The notes beneath the pieces were generated by a model. It searched no databases, was not told the origin of the DNA, and saw only the letters and a program-made list of their open reading frames with translations. From Microbacterium sp. SZ1 (GTDB taxonomy: Bacteria > Actinomycetota > Actinomycetes > Actinomycetales > Microbacteriaceae), in the NCBI RefSeq assembly GCF_002362255.1, contig NZ_LPVV01000007.1, forward strand, positions 1 to 64,000: a stretch of DNA of 64,000 bases. The letters are read 5' to 3'. The translations under genes and the position numbers were made by a program. Positions 35,341-43,103 of the stretch are shown here, in pieces. Every line of letters begins with the position of its first letter. Position 1 is the stretch's first letter.

Positions 35341-35997
35341 ATGCCCCGTCAGTCCGCCGCCGTCTATCGTCGTCGCCGACTGGTGGCGATCGTCGGACTG
35401 ATCCTGTTCCTCGCCGTCATCGGCATCGCGGTGTGGCTGCTCGTCTCCCGGCCGTGGGCCAGCGCGGCCGAGACCGTCCCGCCCGCGAGCCCGTCGGCGA
35501 CACCGACCCCGACGGTCGATGCCACTCCCGCCGACACTCCATCCGCGGACCCGTCGGAGGAGCCGGTGGCGGAAGAGACGCCCGGCGTCGTCGCCTGCGA
35601 GGCGAAGGACGTCGTCGTCGCGGCCGTCACGGACGCCGACACGTACGCCGCCGGCGAGCTGCCGAACCTGTCGATCTCGCTCACCAACAACGGCCCCGCC
35701 GACTGCACCATCGACGTCGGATCGAGCACCCAGGTGTTCACGGTCTCGAGCGGCGCCGACGTGTGGTGGCGGTCGACCGACTGCCAGGAGAACCCGAGCA
35801 GCATGATCGCGACGCTCGCCGCGGGCGCGACGGTCACCAGCAAGGTGCCGGTGGTGTGGGATCGCACGCGCTCGAGCGTCGAGACCTGCGCGCAGGAGAA
35901 CCGACCGCGCGCTCCGGGCGGCGGATCGTCGTACCACGTGGCCGTCGAGATCGGCGGGTTCGCCGGCGCTGCGACCAAGCAGATCCTGCTGTATTGA
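35341..35997 (+). CDS. membrane-anchored extracellular protein of unknown function
   Basis: A 218-residue protein with a short arginine-rich N-terminus, one membrane helix (VAIVGLILFLAVIGIAVWLLV, about 15-35), a linker of about 45 residues rich in Pro, Thr, Ser and Glu, and an exposed domain (about 82-218) with three or four cysteines (VACEAKD, ADCTID, STDCQEN, ETCAQEN) and a beta-rich pattern like DUF4232-type domains. Probably an outside-facing structural or binding protein. No enzyme motif. Leaderless start at 35341. Not obviously tied to the ABC operon before it. Confidence 0.75.
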   Translation: MPRQSAAVYRRRRLVAIVGLILFLAVIGIAVWLLVSRPWASAAETVPPASPSATPTPTVDATPADTPSADPSEEPVAEETPGVVACEAKDVVVAAVTDADTYAAGELPNLSISLTNNGPADCTIDVGSSTQVFTVSSGADVWWRSTDCQENPSSMIATLAAGATVTSKVPVVWDRTRSSVETCAQENRPRAPGGGSSYHVAVEIGGFAGAATKQILLY

Positions 35998-36017
35998 GCC
36001 CGGAACCTGCGCCTGAC

Positions 36018-36092
36018 ATCAGGAGGCTCGCCCGAGATCAGGACCCTCCGGACCGAAACCTCCTGATTTCGGGTCACCCTCCTGATCTCGGG
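36018..36092. repeat. four-arm palindrome built from CCTCCTGATCTCGGG
   Basis: ATCAGGAGG (36018-36026) and CCCGAGATCAGGA (36031-36043) face CCTCCTGATTTCGGG (36059-36073) and CCTCCTGATCTCGGG (36078-36092). Follows the gene ending at 35997. Same two-plus-two layout as 16072 and 18890, unrelated in sequence. Confidence 0.7.
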
Positions 36093-36394
36093 AAGCGTCT
36101 GTACTGAATATCGATGCAGTTTTCCGGCGTGTGTCCGGCGCATGAATACCGACCCCGGTTCAGCTTCGAGAGTGACGGCGGGGCTTCTTTGGGATACCAT
36201 TGACACGGCTCTCCAGATCTTGCGGCACCATGCCATCCCCAGTGGCGTCGAATCACAGCGTCCCCAGCGCTTCGACACTGCCGCGCGAGAGCCTGGGCCC
36301 TCTCGAGTACCCCAGTCCCCAATGGATGACTCGAGAGGGCCCCATTCTGTCTCCGGGCCTGCCTCGCCGCAGCCTCGCCCGCGTCGTTGCTGAA
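36093..36394. other. non-coding stretch with a perfect 14-bp inverted repeat
   Basis: No convincing gene: frames are short or lack actinobacterial codon bias. It contains GGGCCCTCTCGAGT (36295-36308) and its exact complement (36329-36342) with a 20-base loop, but no T-tract. The base composition is more even than in neighbouring genes. It may be a decayed insertion. Confidence 0.5.
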
Positions 36395-36400
36395 TAAGCT
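36395..36400 (+). promoter_or_regulatory. -10 box TAAGCT of leaderless gene
   Basis: TAAGCT, six bases (GGAGTC), ATG at 36407. Confidence 0.6.
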
Positions 36401-36406
36401 GGAGTC

Positions 36407-36817
36407 ATGGCAGCGAAGAAGGCGAAGCCCGGCAAGAACAAGCCCGCACCCGAGGATTTTCGATCGGATGCTCTCGCCCAGGCGCTCGAGAAGCAGGACG
36501 TCGCGGCGGTCGCCCTCGCCCTGCGCCACGGCACCACCGTCGTGCCGCTGATCTCGCCCGGCGCTCGTGACAACCCGCTCGACAGCGGCGAGGTATGGAC
36601 GTACCGCGACCCGAACAGCGGTGATCTCGCACTGCTGCTGTTCAGCGACGCGAAGAACAAGCCCGCGAATCTGCCGCCCGGCGTCGGCATCTACGGCGCC
36701 GACTGGCTGCGGAAGTTCCTCTCCGCGCACCCGATCACCACGGTGTTCCTCGACATCGCGGGACCGCATCCGATGCAGGCGTCGCCCGAGGAGATCCTCA
36801 AGGCCCTCGACGCCTGA
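36407..36817 (+). CDS. small cytoplasmic protein, SseB-like
   Basis: A 136-residue soluble protein: lysine-rich start (MAAKKAKPGKNKPAPEDF), then LAQALEKQDVAAVALALRHGTTVVPLI, WTYRDPNSGDLALLLFSDAKNKPANLPPG, ending HPMQASPEEILKALDA. The order 'short helix, value strand, data field, LFSD, ... PEEI' resembles SseB N-terminal-domain proteins, but the match is weak and I cannot name a function. Leaderless start at 36407. It converges with radA. Confidence 0.65.
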   Translation: MAAKKAKPGKNKPAPEDFRSDALAQALEKQDVAAVALALRHGTTVVPLISPGARDNPLDSGEVWTYRDPNSGDLALLLFSDAKNKPANLPPGVGIYGADWLRKFLSAHPITTVFLDIAGPHPMQASPEEILKALDA

Positions 36818-36846
36818 GCTGCCGCGGGGAGTCCCGAGGCTCGGCG

Positions 36847-38214
36847 TCAGAAGGGCGGGATGTCGCCCTCGTGACGGCGCGACGTGTTGCGGGCGCGCAC
36901 GTCGCTCAGCGCCGCGCGCAGGGTCTTCGATCGGTCATCGACGACCTGCTCGTACCCGAGACGCGATGCCTCGGACCGGCGCTGCGCCGACTGCGTGACC
37001 GGGCGGATCTCTCCCGCGAGGCTGAGCTCGCCGACCGCCGCCACGGTGCGCGGCACGCGGATCTGCTGGATCGACCCGGCCACCGCGATGGCGATCGCGA
37101 GGTCGGCCGCCGGCTCCGTGAAGCGCACACCGCCGACGGTCGACACGTACACGTCGAGCGTGCTCGTCTTGATCTGCGCGCGGCGTTCGAGGATCGCCAG
37201 CACCATCGCCACGCGCGACGCGTCGAGGCCGTGCACGACCCGCCGGGGGTTCGGCGCCGTCGTGTTCACGGTGAGCGCCTGCACCTCGACCGGCAGCGCC
37301 CGGCGCCCCTCGAGCGAGATCGCGACACAGGTCCCCGGCTCGGTGTCTCCCTGCGACAGGAACAGCCCGGAGGGGTCGGGGACCTCGGCGATGCCGTCTC
37401 CGGTCATCTCGAAGCATCCGACCTCGTCGGTCGGGCCGAAGCGGTTCTTGAGCGCCCGGATGAAGCGCAGCGACGTCTGCCGGTCGCCCTCGAAGTGACA
37501 CACGACGTCGACGAGGTGCTCGAGCACCCGGGGACCTGCGACCTGACCGTCCTTGGTCACATGACCCACGATGATGATCGGCAGTCCGCGCTCCTTCGCG
37601 ATGCGGATCAGCGTCGCCGCGACCTCGCGCACCTGGCTCGGCTGCCCGGCCGCTCCGTCGATGAGCGAGGACGACACCGTCTGCACCGAGTCGACGATGA
37701 CGAGCTGCGGCGCGACCTCGTCGATGTGGCCGAGGATCGTTGCCAGGTCGGTCTCGCTCGCGAGGTAGAGCTCGTCGTGCAGCGCCCCGGTGCGCTCGGC
37801 GCGCAGACGCACCTGCGCCGGCGACTCCTCGGCGCTCGCATAGAGGACGCGGCGCCCCGCGTGCGCGGCGCGCGCCGCGACCTCCAGCAGCAGGGTCGAC
37901 TTGCCGACCCCCGGCTCACCGCTCAGCAGGATCGCCGCCCCGGGCACGATGCCGCCGCCCAGCACCCGATCGAACTCGGCGACCCCGCTCGTGCGTCGAG
38001 GCGCGTCGGTCGTCGTGATCTGCGTGATCGGCCGCGCCGCGCGATCCGCGCTCGGCGCGAGCGGCGTGACGCGGCTGAGGATGCCGGTCTGCGCGCCCTG
38101 CTCCTGCACCGTTCCCCACTGCTGGCATTCGGCGCAGCGGCCGACCCACTTCGCCGTCGTCCACCCGCATTCCGTGCAGACGTACGCGGGGGGAGCGGGT
38201 TTACGGGCAGCCAT
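36847..38214 (-). CDS. radA: DNA repair protein RadA
   Basis: Hexameric branch-migration helicase of recombination. 455 residues with all hallmarks: N-terminal zinc finger C13-C16-C27-C30 (CTECGW ... CAEC), Walker A GEPGVGKS (99-106), RadA-specific KNRFG motif (256-260), and C-terminal Lon-protease-like domain with the VRTVGGVRFTEPAADLAIAIA-type block. The ATG at 38214 is the standard start. Single gene, divergent from a transcriptional regulator. Confidence 0.96.
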   Translation of the reverse strand: MAARKPAPPAYVCTECGWTTAKWVGRCAECQQWGTVQEQGAQTGILSRVTPLAPSADRAARPITQITTTDAPRRTSGVAEFDRVLGGGIVPGAAILLSGEPGVGKSTLLLEVAARAAHAGRRVLYASAEESPAQVRLRAERTGALHDELYLASETDLATILGHIDEVAPQLVIVDSVQTVSSSLIDGAAGQPSQVREVAATLIRIAKERGLPIIIVGHVTKDGQVAGPRVLEHLVDVVCHFEGDRQTSLRFIRALKNRFGPTDEVGCFEMTGDGIAEVPDPSGLFLSQGDTEPGTCVAISLEGRRALPVEVQALTVNTTAPNPRRVVHGLDASRVAMVLAILERRAQIKTSTLDVYVSTVGGVRFTEPAADLAIAIAVAGSIQQIRVPRTVAAVGELSLAGEIRPVTQSAQRRSEASRLGYEQVVDDRSKTLRAALSDVRARNTSRRHEGDIPPF

Positions 38215-38302
38215 GCAGCCAGGCTATCGCCGGTATCCGACATCCCTATCGCGGCGGGCATTATTCACGGCCGGAAGCCTCCGGCGGCCGCGACCGCCGC
38301 GG

Positions 38303-38308
38303 GATACT
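38303..38308 (+). promoter_or_regulatory. -10-like GATACT of leaderless regulator gene
   Basis: GATACT, six bases (GGATCC), ATG at 38315. First base deviates from TANNNT, so weaker than the others. Confidence 0.4.
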
Positions 38309-38314
38309 GGATCC

Positions 38315-38941
38315 ATGGCCAACGGAGCGCCCGTCTGCGGGCCGATCTCGACGTTCTCCCGGGTGCGCATCCTGCACCTGGTGCAGAGCCGTGCCGAGCG
38401 CACGATCGGCGAGCTGTGCGAGGCCACAGGGCTGCATCCGAACACGGTGCGCGAGCACCTGCAGCGCCTCATCGAGGGCGGCTACGTCATCCAGGCCACC
38501 GAGCACCGCACCACCCGCGGTCGGCCGCGCACCCTGTACAGCGCGGCGACGGGCACGGGTGACGCGTCGAGCCCCATCGCGCGCGACAAGGCGAAGGCCG
38601 CGGCCCAGCGGGGCGATCTGCTCCGCCGGATGCTGCCGGGCACGGCATCCGCGCTCGGTCGCGACGCGACCTACCAGCTGGATGCCCTGATCGAACACCT
38701 GGAGGAGAGCGGCTTCGAGCCCGTCGTCGACGACGAGCAGCTCACGGTCGACCTCAGCCCCTGCCCGCATGCCGCGGGCCGTGCCGAAGACCGTCCGATG
38801 CTGTGCTCCGTGCACATCGGCCTCATGCAGGGGGTGCTCACCGAAGCCGGTGGGCCGCTCGCCGCCGAGGCCGTGCGCACCTCCGACCTGCCGGAGGACT
38901 GCACGGTGCAGCTGCGTCTCACGGAGATGACCGCCGCCTAG
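38315..38941 (+). CDS. HTH transcriptional regulator with C-terminal Cys/His cluster, upstream of cydABDC
   Basis: A 208-residue regulator. Residues 12-80 form a winged HTH of the ArsR/MarR kind (RVRILHLVQSRAERTIGELCEATGLHPNTVREHLQRLIEGGYV). The C-terminal part has LSPCPHAAGRAEDRPMLCSVHIGLMQGVL: C150, H152, C164, H167, and a late C196. This resembles the CPF-x-x-C block of SufR-like, iron-sulphur-sensing regulators. It ends 90 bp before cydA on the same strand, so it could sense redox, oxygen or metal state and control cytochrome bd. Cluster binding is inference. Confidence 0.75.
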   Translation: MANGAPVCGPISTFSRVRILHLVQSRAERTIGELCEATGLHPNTVREHLQRLIEGGYVIQATEHRTTRGRPRTLYSAATGTGDASSPIARDKAKAAAQRGDLLRRMLPGTASALGRDATYQLDALIEHLEESGFEPVVDDEQLTVDLSPCPHAAGRAEDRPMLCSVHIGLMQGVLTEAGGPLAAEAVRTSDLPEDCTVQLRLTEMTAA

Positions 38942-39031
38942 CGCGCGTCACCTGATCGACGGTCAGCCGCCCGACGGGGGCGGCAGACCTCTCACCGGCG
39001 TACCCGCAGACAGAGAAGAAGGAGTGGTCCC

Positions 39032-40447
39032 ATGGAATGGCTCGACCCGCTCGCACTGTCCCGATGGCAGTTCGGTCTGACGACCGTCTACCACTACCTC
39101 TTCGTGCCGCTCACGATCGGCATGGCGCTCGTCGCGGCGATCTTCCAGACCGCGTGGGTGCGGACCGGCAAGGTGCAGTACCTGCACCTGACGCGCTTCT
39201 TCGGCAAGATCTTCCTCATCAACTTCGCCATGGGCGTCGTGACCGGCATCGTGCAAGAGTTCCAGTTCGGCATGAACTGGTCGGACTACTCCCGGTTCGT
39301 CGGCGACGTGTTCGGCGCCCCGCTGGCTTTCGAGGGTCTGCTCGCCTTCTTCTTCGAGGCCACGTTCATCGGGCTCTGGATCTTCGGGTGGGACAAACTC
39401 CCGCAGAAGCTGCACCTCGCCACGATCTGGTGCGTCTCGATCGGCAGCATCCTGTCGGCGTACTTCATCATCGCCGCGAACGCCTTCATGCAGAACCCGG
39501 TCGGCTACGTCTTCAACCCCGAGACCAACCGCGCGGAGCTCACCGATTTCTGGGCGCTGCTGACCAACCCGGTCGCGCTCGCCGCCTTCCCGCACACGAT
39601 CTTCGGCGCGCTCATGTTCGCCGCGGGCGTCGTGATCTCGGTGTCGGCCTGGCACCTGGCCCGTGGGCAGCACTTCGACACCATGCGCATCTCGCTGAAG
39701 TTCGGCCTGTGGGCGATGATCGTCTCGACCGCCGGCGTCGTGCTCACGGGCGACCAGCTGGGTCTCGCGATGTACGCGGCGCAGCCCATGAAGATGGCTG
39801 CGGCCGAGGCGACGTTCAACACGGTCTGCGGACCGGACGCCTCGTTCAGCCTCTTCACGCTCGGCACCCCCGACGGCAGCTCGGAGCTGTTCAGCATCCG
39901 CGTGCCGTACCTGCTGTCGCTGCTGTCGACGCACACCTTCGACGCCTGCGTGCACGGCATCAACGACCTCAACGCCGAGTACGCGACGACGTACGCCGAC
40001 ACCGGCCTCACCGAGTTCGCGCCCATCCTCTGGGTCACGTACTGGGCGTTCCGCTGGATGATCGGCCTCGGCATGGCGGCCGGCCTCGTCGCCGTCGTCG
40101 GCCTGTGGCTGACCCGCAAGGGTGCCTCGAAGCCCCCGGCACAGTGGATGTGGAAGCTCGCGATCTGGTCGTTCCCGCTCGCGCTCGCCGCCAACATCAT
40201 GGGCTGGGTCTTCACCGAGATGGGCCGCCAGCCGTGGATCGTCTTCGGGCTCATGACCACCCGTGACGGCGTCTCGCCGGGCGTCACCGGCGTCGACGTG
40301 CTGATCTCTCTCGTCGCGTTCACCGCGATCTACGCCGCTCTCGCGATCGTCGAGGTGCGCCTGATCGTCAAGGCCGCGCAGAAGGGTCCGGACACCGACG
40401 AGCAACCCCACGAGGAGACGGCACAGCTGCCGTCGGTCGTGTACTGA
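39032..40447 (+). CDS. cydA: cytochrome bd ubiquinol/menaquinol oxidase subunit I
   Basis: Oxidises quinol and reduces O2 to water, carrying hemes b558, b595 and d. 471 residues, a short Q-loop form. H21 in TTVYHYLFVPLTIGMAL is a heme ligand; FAMGVVTGIVQEFQFGMNWSDYSRFVGDVFGAPLAFEGLLAFFFEATFIGLWIFGWD is the conserved core; GWVFTEMGRQPW is the subunit I signature near the end. ATG at 39032 follows GAAGGAG. First of cydA-cydB-cydD-cydC. Confidence 0.97.
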   Translation: MEWLDPLALSRWQFGLTTVYHYLFVPLTIGMALVAAIFQTAWVRTGKVQYLHLTRFFGKIFLINFAMGVVTGIVQEFQFGMNWSDYSRFVGDVFGAPLAFEGLLAFFFEATFIGLWIFGWDKLPQKLHLATIWCVSIGSILSAYFIIAANAFMQNPVGYVFNPETNRAELTDFWALLTNPVALAAFPHTIFGALMFAAGVVISVSAWHLARGQHFDTMRISLKFGLWAMIVSTAGVVLTGDQLGLAMYAAQPMKMAAAEATFNTVCGPDASFSLFTLGTPDGSSELFSIRVPYLLSLLSTHTFDACVHGINDLNAEYATTYADTGLTEFAPILWVTYWAFRWMIGLGMAAGLVAVVGLWLTRKGASKPPAQWMWKLAIWSFPLALAANIMGWVFTEMGRQPWIVFGLMTTRDGVSPGVTGVDVLISLVAFTAIYAALAIVEVRLIVKAAQKGPDTDEQPHEETAQLPSVVY

Positions 40448-40461
40448 GAGAAGGAGACGTC

Positions 40462-41490
40462 ATGGATCTCGCAACGCTCTGGTTCTTCATCGTCGCCTTC
40501 TTCTTCGTCGGCTACTTCGTGCTCGACGGGTTCGACTTCGGCGTCGGCATGTCGCTGCCGTTCCTCGGCAGAGACGACGTCTCGCGCCGCCAGGTCATCA
40601 ACACGATCGGCCCGGTGTGGGATCTCAACGAGACCTGGGTCATCGTGGCCGGTGCGATCCTGTTCGCGTCGTTCCCCGAGTGGTACGCCACGCTGTTCAG
40701 CGGGTTCTACCTGCCCTTGCTGCTGATCCTGCTCGCGCTCATTCTGCGCGGGGTGTCGTTCGAGTACCGCCATCAGCGCGACGACATCGCCTGGAAGCGC
40801 CGCTTCGACCGCATGATCGTGATCGGCTCGACCGTGCCCGCCCTGCTGTGGGGCGTCGCGTTCGGCAACATCGTGCAGGGTGTCGCGCTGAACGCCGACC
40901 ACGTCTACGTCGGCGGGTTCTTCGCGCTGCTCAATCCGTACGCGCTGCTGGTCGGGGTCACGACGCTGCTGCTGTTCTTCCTGCACGGCGTGCTGTTCGT
41001 GGCGCTCAAGACCGACGGGCAGGTGCACGAGGACGCCCACCGTCTGGCCAAGCTCGCGGCAGGTCCGACGGTGCTCGCCGCCGCCGGCACCGTCGTCTGG
41101 ACGGCCGTCATCGCGATGAACCGCGAGGCGCCGCTGCTGTGGCTCGTGCTCGGGGCGGGCGCTCTCGCCGCCGTCGCGCTGGTCGCGGCGGTCGGGTTCT
41201 CGCTGGTGCGGCGGGACGGCTGGGCGTTCGTCTCGGGCATGGTGACCGTGATGCTGGCGGTCGTGATGCTGTTCGCCGCGCTCTTCCCGTACGTGATGCC
41301 CTCGACGATCGACCCGGCCTACAGTCTGACGATCGCGAACGCCTCGAGCACGCGCTATACCCTGGAGATCATGAGCTGGACGGCGCTGATCGCGACTCCG
41401 CTCGTGCTCGCCTACCAGGCGTGGACCTACTGGGTGTTCCGCAAGCGTGTCACCCGCCGTTCGATCGAGGGGGCTCCGGCGCACGCGTGA
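40462..41490 (+). CDS. cydB: cytochrome bd oxidase subunit II
   Basis: 342-residue membrane subunit. The N-terminus (LWFFIVAFFFVGYFVLDGFDFGVGM) and IGPVWDLNETWVIVAGAILFASFPEWYATLFSGFYLPLLLILLALILRGVSFEYRHQ are diagnostic of CydB. About eight membrane segments. Starts 14 bp after cydA with AGAAGGAG; its stop overlaps the cydD start as GTGA. Confidence 0.97.
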   Translation: MDLATLWFFIVAFFFVGYFVLDGFDFGVGMSLPFLGRDDVSRRQVINTIGPVWDLNETWVIVAGAILFASFPEWYATLFSGFYLPLLLILLALILRGVSFEYRHQRDDIAWKRRFDRMIVIGSTVPALLWGVAFGNIVQGVALNADHVYVGGFFALLNPYALLVGVTTLLLFFLHGVLFVALKTDGQVHEDAHRLAKLAAGPTVLAAAGTVVWTAVIAMNREAPLLWLVLGAGALAAVALVAAVGFSLVRRDGWAFVSGMVTVMLAVVMLFAALFPYVMPSTIDPAYSLTIANASSTRYTLEIMSWTALIATPLVLAYQAWTYWVFRKRVTRRSIEGAPAHA

Positions 41491-43103
41491 AACCCGTCGA
41501 CATCCGGCTCATCCGGTACGCGAGCGCCGCGCGGGGGTTCCTGCTCCTGTCGGGCGTGATCGGCGTCGTGCAGACGGCGGTCACGATCGCTTTCGCCTGG
41601 ATGCTGACGGATGCCGTGACCGGCGCCCTCGCGGGACGCGACGTGACGGCATCCCTGCTGTCGCTCCTGGGTCTCGCGCTGCTGCGCGGCGCGCTCATCG
41701 CGGCGTCTGACGCTGCGGGCACCAGGGCGGCGGCGAGGACCGGGCTGCAGTTGCGCTCGGCGCTCATCGCCGCGATCGGGCGCCTCGGGCCGGGCTGGCT
41801 CGCGCAGCGGAACCGCACCGAACTCGCCGTCACCGCCGGGCACGGGCTCGAAGCGCTCGACGCGTACTTCGCCCGGTACATCCCGCAGCTCGTGCTCACC
41901 GTCGTCGCGACCCCGGTGATCCTCGCCGTGATGTGGTGGCAGGACTGGCCGAGCGGACTCACGGCCGCGATCACCCTGCCGCTCATCCCGCTCTTCCTCA
42001 TCCTCATCGGCATCGCGACCCGCACGGTGCAGCGCCGACAGTGGCAGACGCTGCAGCGACTCGCCGCCCGATTCGCCGACACGGTCCAGGGACTCGCGAC
42101 GCTGCGGCTGTTCGGGCGTGAGCGCCGCGCCGCCGCGCAGATCGAGCAGACGGCCGACGACTACCGTCGCGAGACCATGAAGGTGCTGCGGTTCTCGTTC
42201 CTGTCGGGGTTCGCGATGGAGCTGCTGTCGTCGCTCGCCGTGGCGCTGATCGCGGTCGCGGTCGGGTTCCGCCTGCTGTCGGGCGACCTGTCTCTCGAGG
42301 TGGGGCTGTTCGTGCTGCTCCTCGCGCCGGAGGCGTTCCTGCCGATCCGTCAGGTAGGGGTGCAGTTCCACGCCGCGGCCGAGGGCGTGGCGGCGACCGA
42401 GGACGTATTCGCGGTGCTCGACGAGGCGGGACATTCTCCCCGCGTTTCGTCTCGCTCCGCTCGCTCGACGACCGGGGGAACACCCATCCATGGTCCCCTC
42501 GTCGTCGCCGACCTCCGGGTGCGCGATCTCCCGCCCGTCTCCTTCACCGCCGCCCCCGGCACGGTCACGCTCATCGAGGGTCCGAGCGGAGCCGGCAAGT
42601 CGAGTCTGCTCGCCGCCCTCCGCGGCGCGGTCGCGTTCGAGGGGACGGCCGCCGTCGGCGGCGCCGACGTGCGCGACCTGTCGCCCGCCGACTGGCTGGC
42701 GTGGGCGGGACAGCGTCCGCAGCTGAGTCGCGGAACCATCGCCGCGAACGTGGCGCTCGGGGACGCGGAACCGGATGCCGACGGCATCCGTCGCGCACTG
42801 GCGTCCGCGTGCGCCGACGATCTCGACCCCGCGCTGGAGCTCGGCGTGCAGGGGAGCGGGCTGTCGGGCGGGCAGGCGCAGCGCGTCGCCGTCGCGCGGG
42901 CGCTGTACCGGCAGTCGCGCCGACCCGAGGCGGTGCTCGCCCTCGACGAGCCATCGAGCGCGCTCGACGCCGCGACCGAGCAGCGGCTCTGGGACTCGCT
43001 GCGCGAGCGGGCGGATGCCGGAGCCACCGTGCTCGTCGTCTCGCACCGCCGCTCGGCCCGCCGCATCGCCGACCAGGTCGTCGAGCTGGGGGTGCGGGTG
43101 TGA
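41487..43103 (+). CDS. cydD: thiol reductant ABC exporter subunit CydD
   Basis: Half of the CydDC exporter that moves cysteine/glutathione-type thiols and is needed for cytochrome bd assembly. 538 residues: six membrane segments (1-300), then an ABC domain with Walker A EGPSGAGKSS, signature LSGGQAQRVAVARAL and ALDEPSSALDA. The stretch at about residues 318-331 (PRVSSRSARSTTGG), in the linker between the two domains, is encoded by the same palindromic repeat found intergenically, here reversed, so the linker has an in-frame insertion. GTG start at 41487 overlaps the cydB stop. Confidence 0.93.
   Translation: MKPVDIRLIRYASAARGFLLLSGVIGVVQTAVTIAFAWMLTDAVTGALAGRDVTASLLSLLGLALLRGALIAASDAAGTRAAARTGLQLRSALIAAIGRLGPGWLAQRNRTELAVTAGHGLEALDAYFARYIPQLVLTVVATPVILAVMWWQDWPSGLTAAITLPLIPLFLILIGIATRTVQRRQWQTLQRLAARFADTVQGLATLRLFGRERRAAAQIEQTADDYRRETMKVLRFSFLSGFAMELLSSLAVALIAVAVGFRLLSGDLSLEVGLFVLLLAPEAFLPIRQVGVQFHAAAEGVAATEDVFAVLDEAGHSPRVSSRSARSTTGGTPIHGPLVVADLRVRDLPPVSFTAAPGTVTLIEGPSGAGKSSLLAALRGAVAFEGTAAVGGADVRDLSPADWLAWAGQRPQLSRGTIAANVALGDAEPDADGIRRALASACADDLDPALELGVQGSGLSGGQAQRVAVARALYRQSRRPEAVLALDEPSSALDAATEQRLWDSLRERADAGATVLVVSHRRSARRIADQVVELGVRV
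42441..42478 (-). repeat. palindromic repeat element inside cydD
   Basis: Plus strand reads CGCGTTTCGTCTCGC, then TCCGCTCGCTCGACGACC and GGGGG. This is the reverse of the element at 8254 and matches the left arm at 44802-44840 almost base for base. Reads in frame through the inter-domain linker. Confidence 0.8.
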
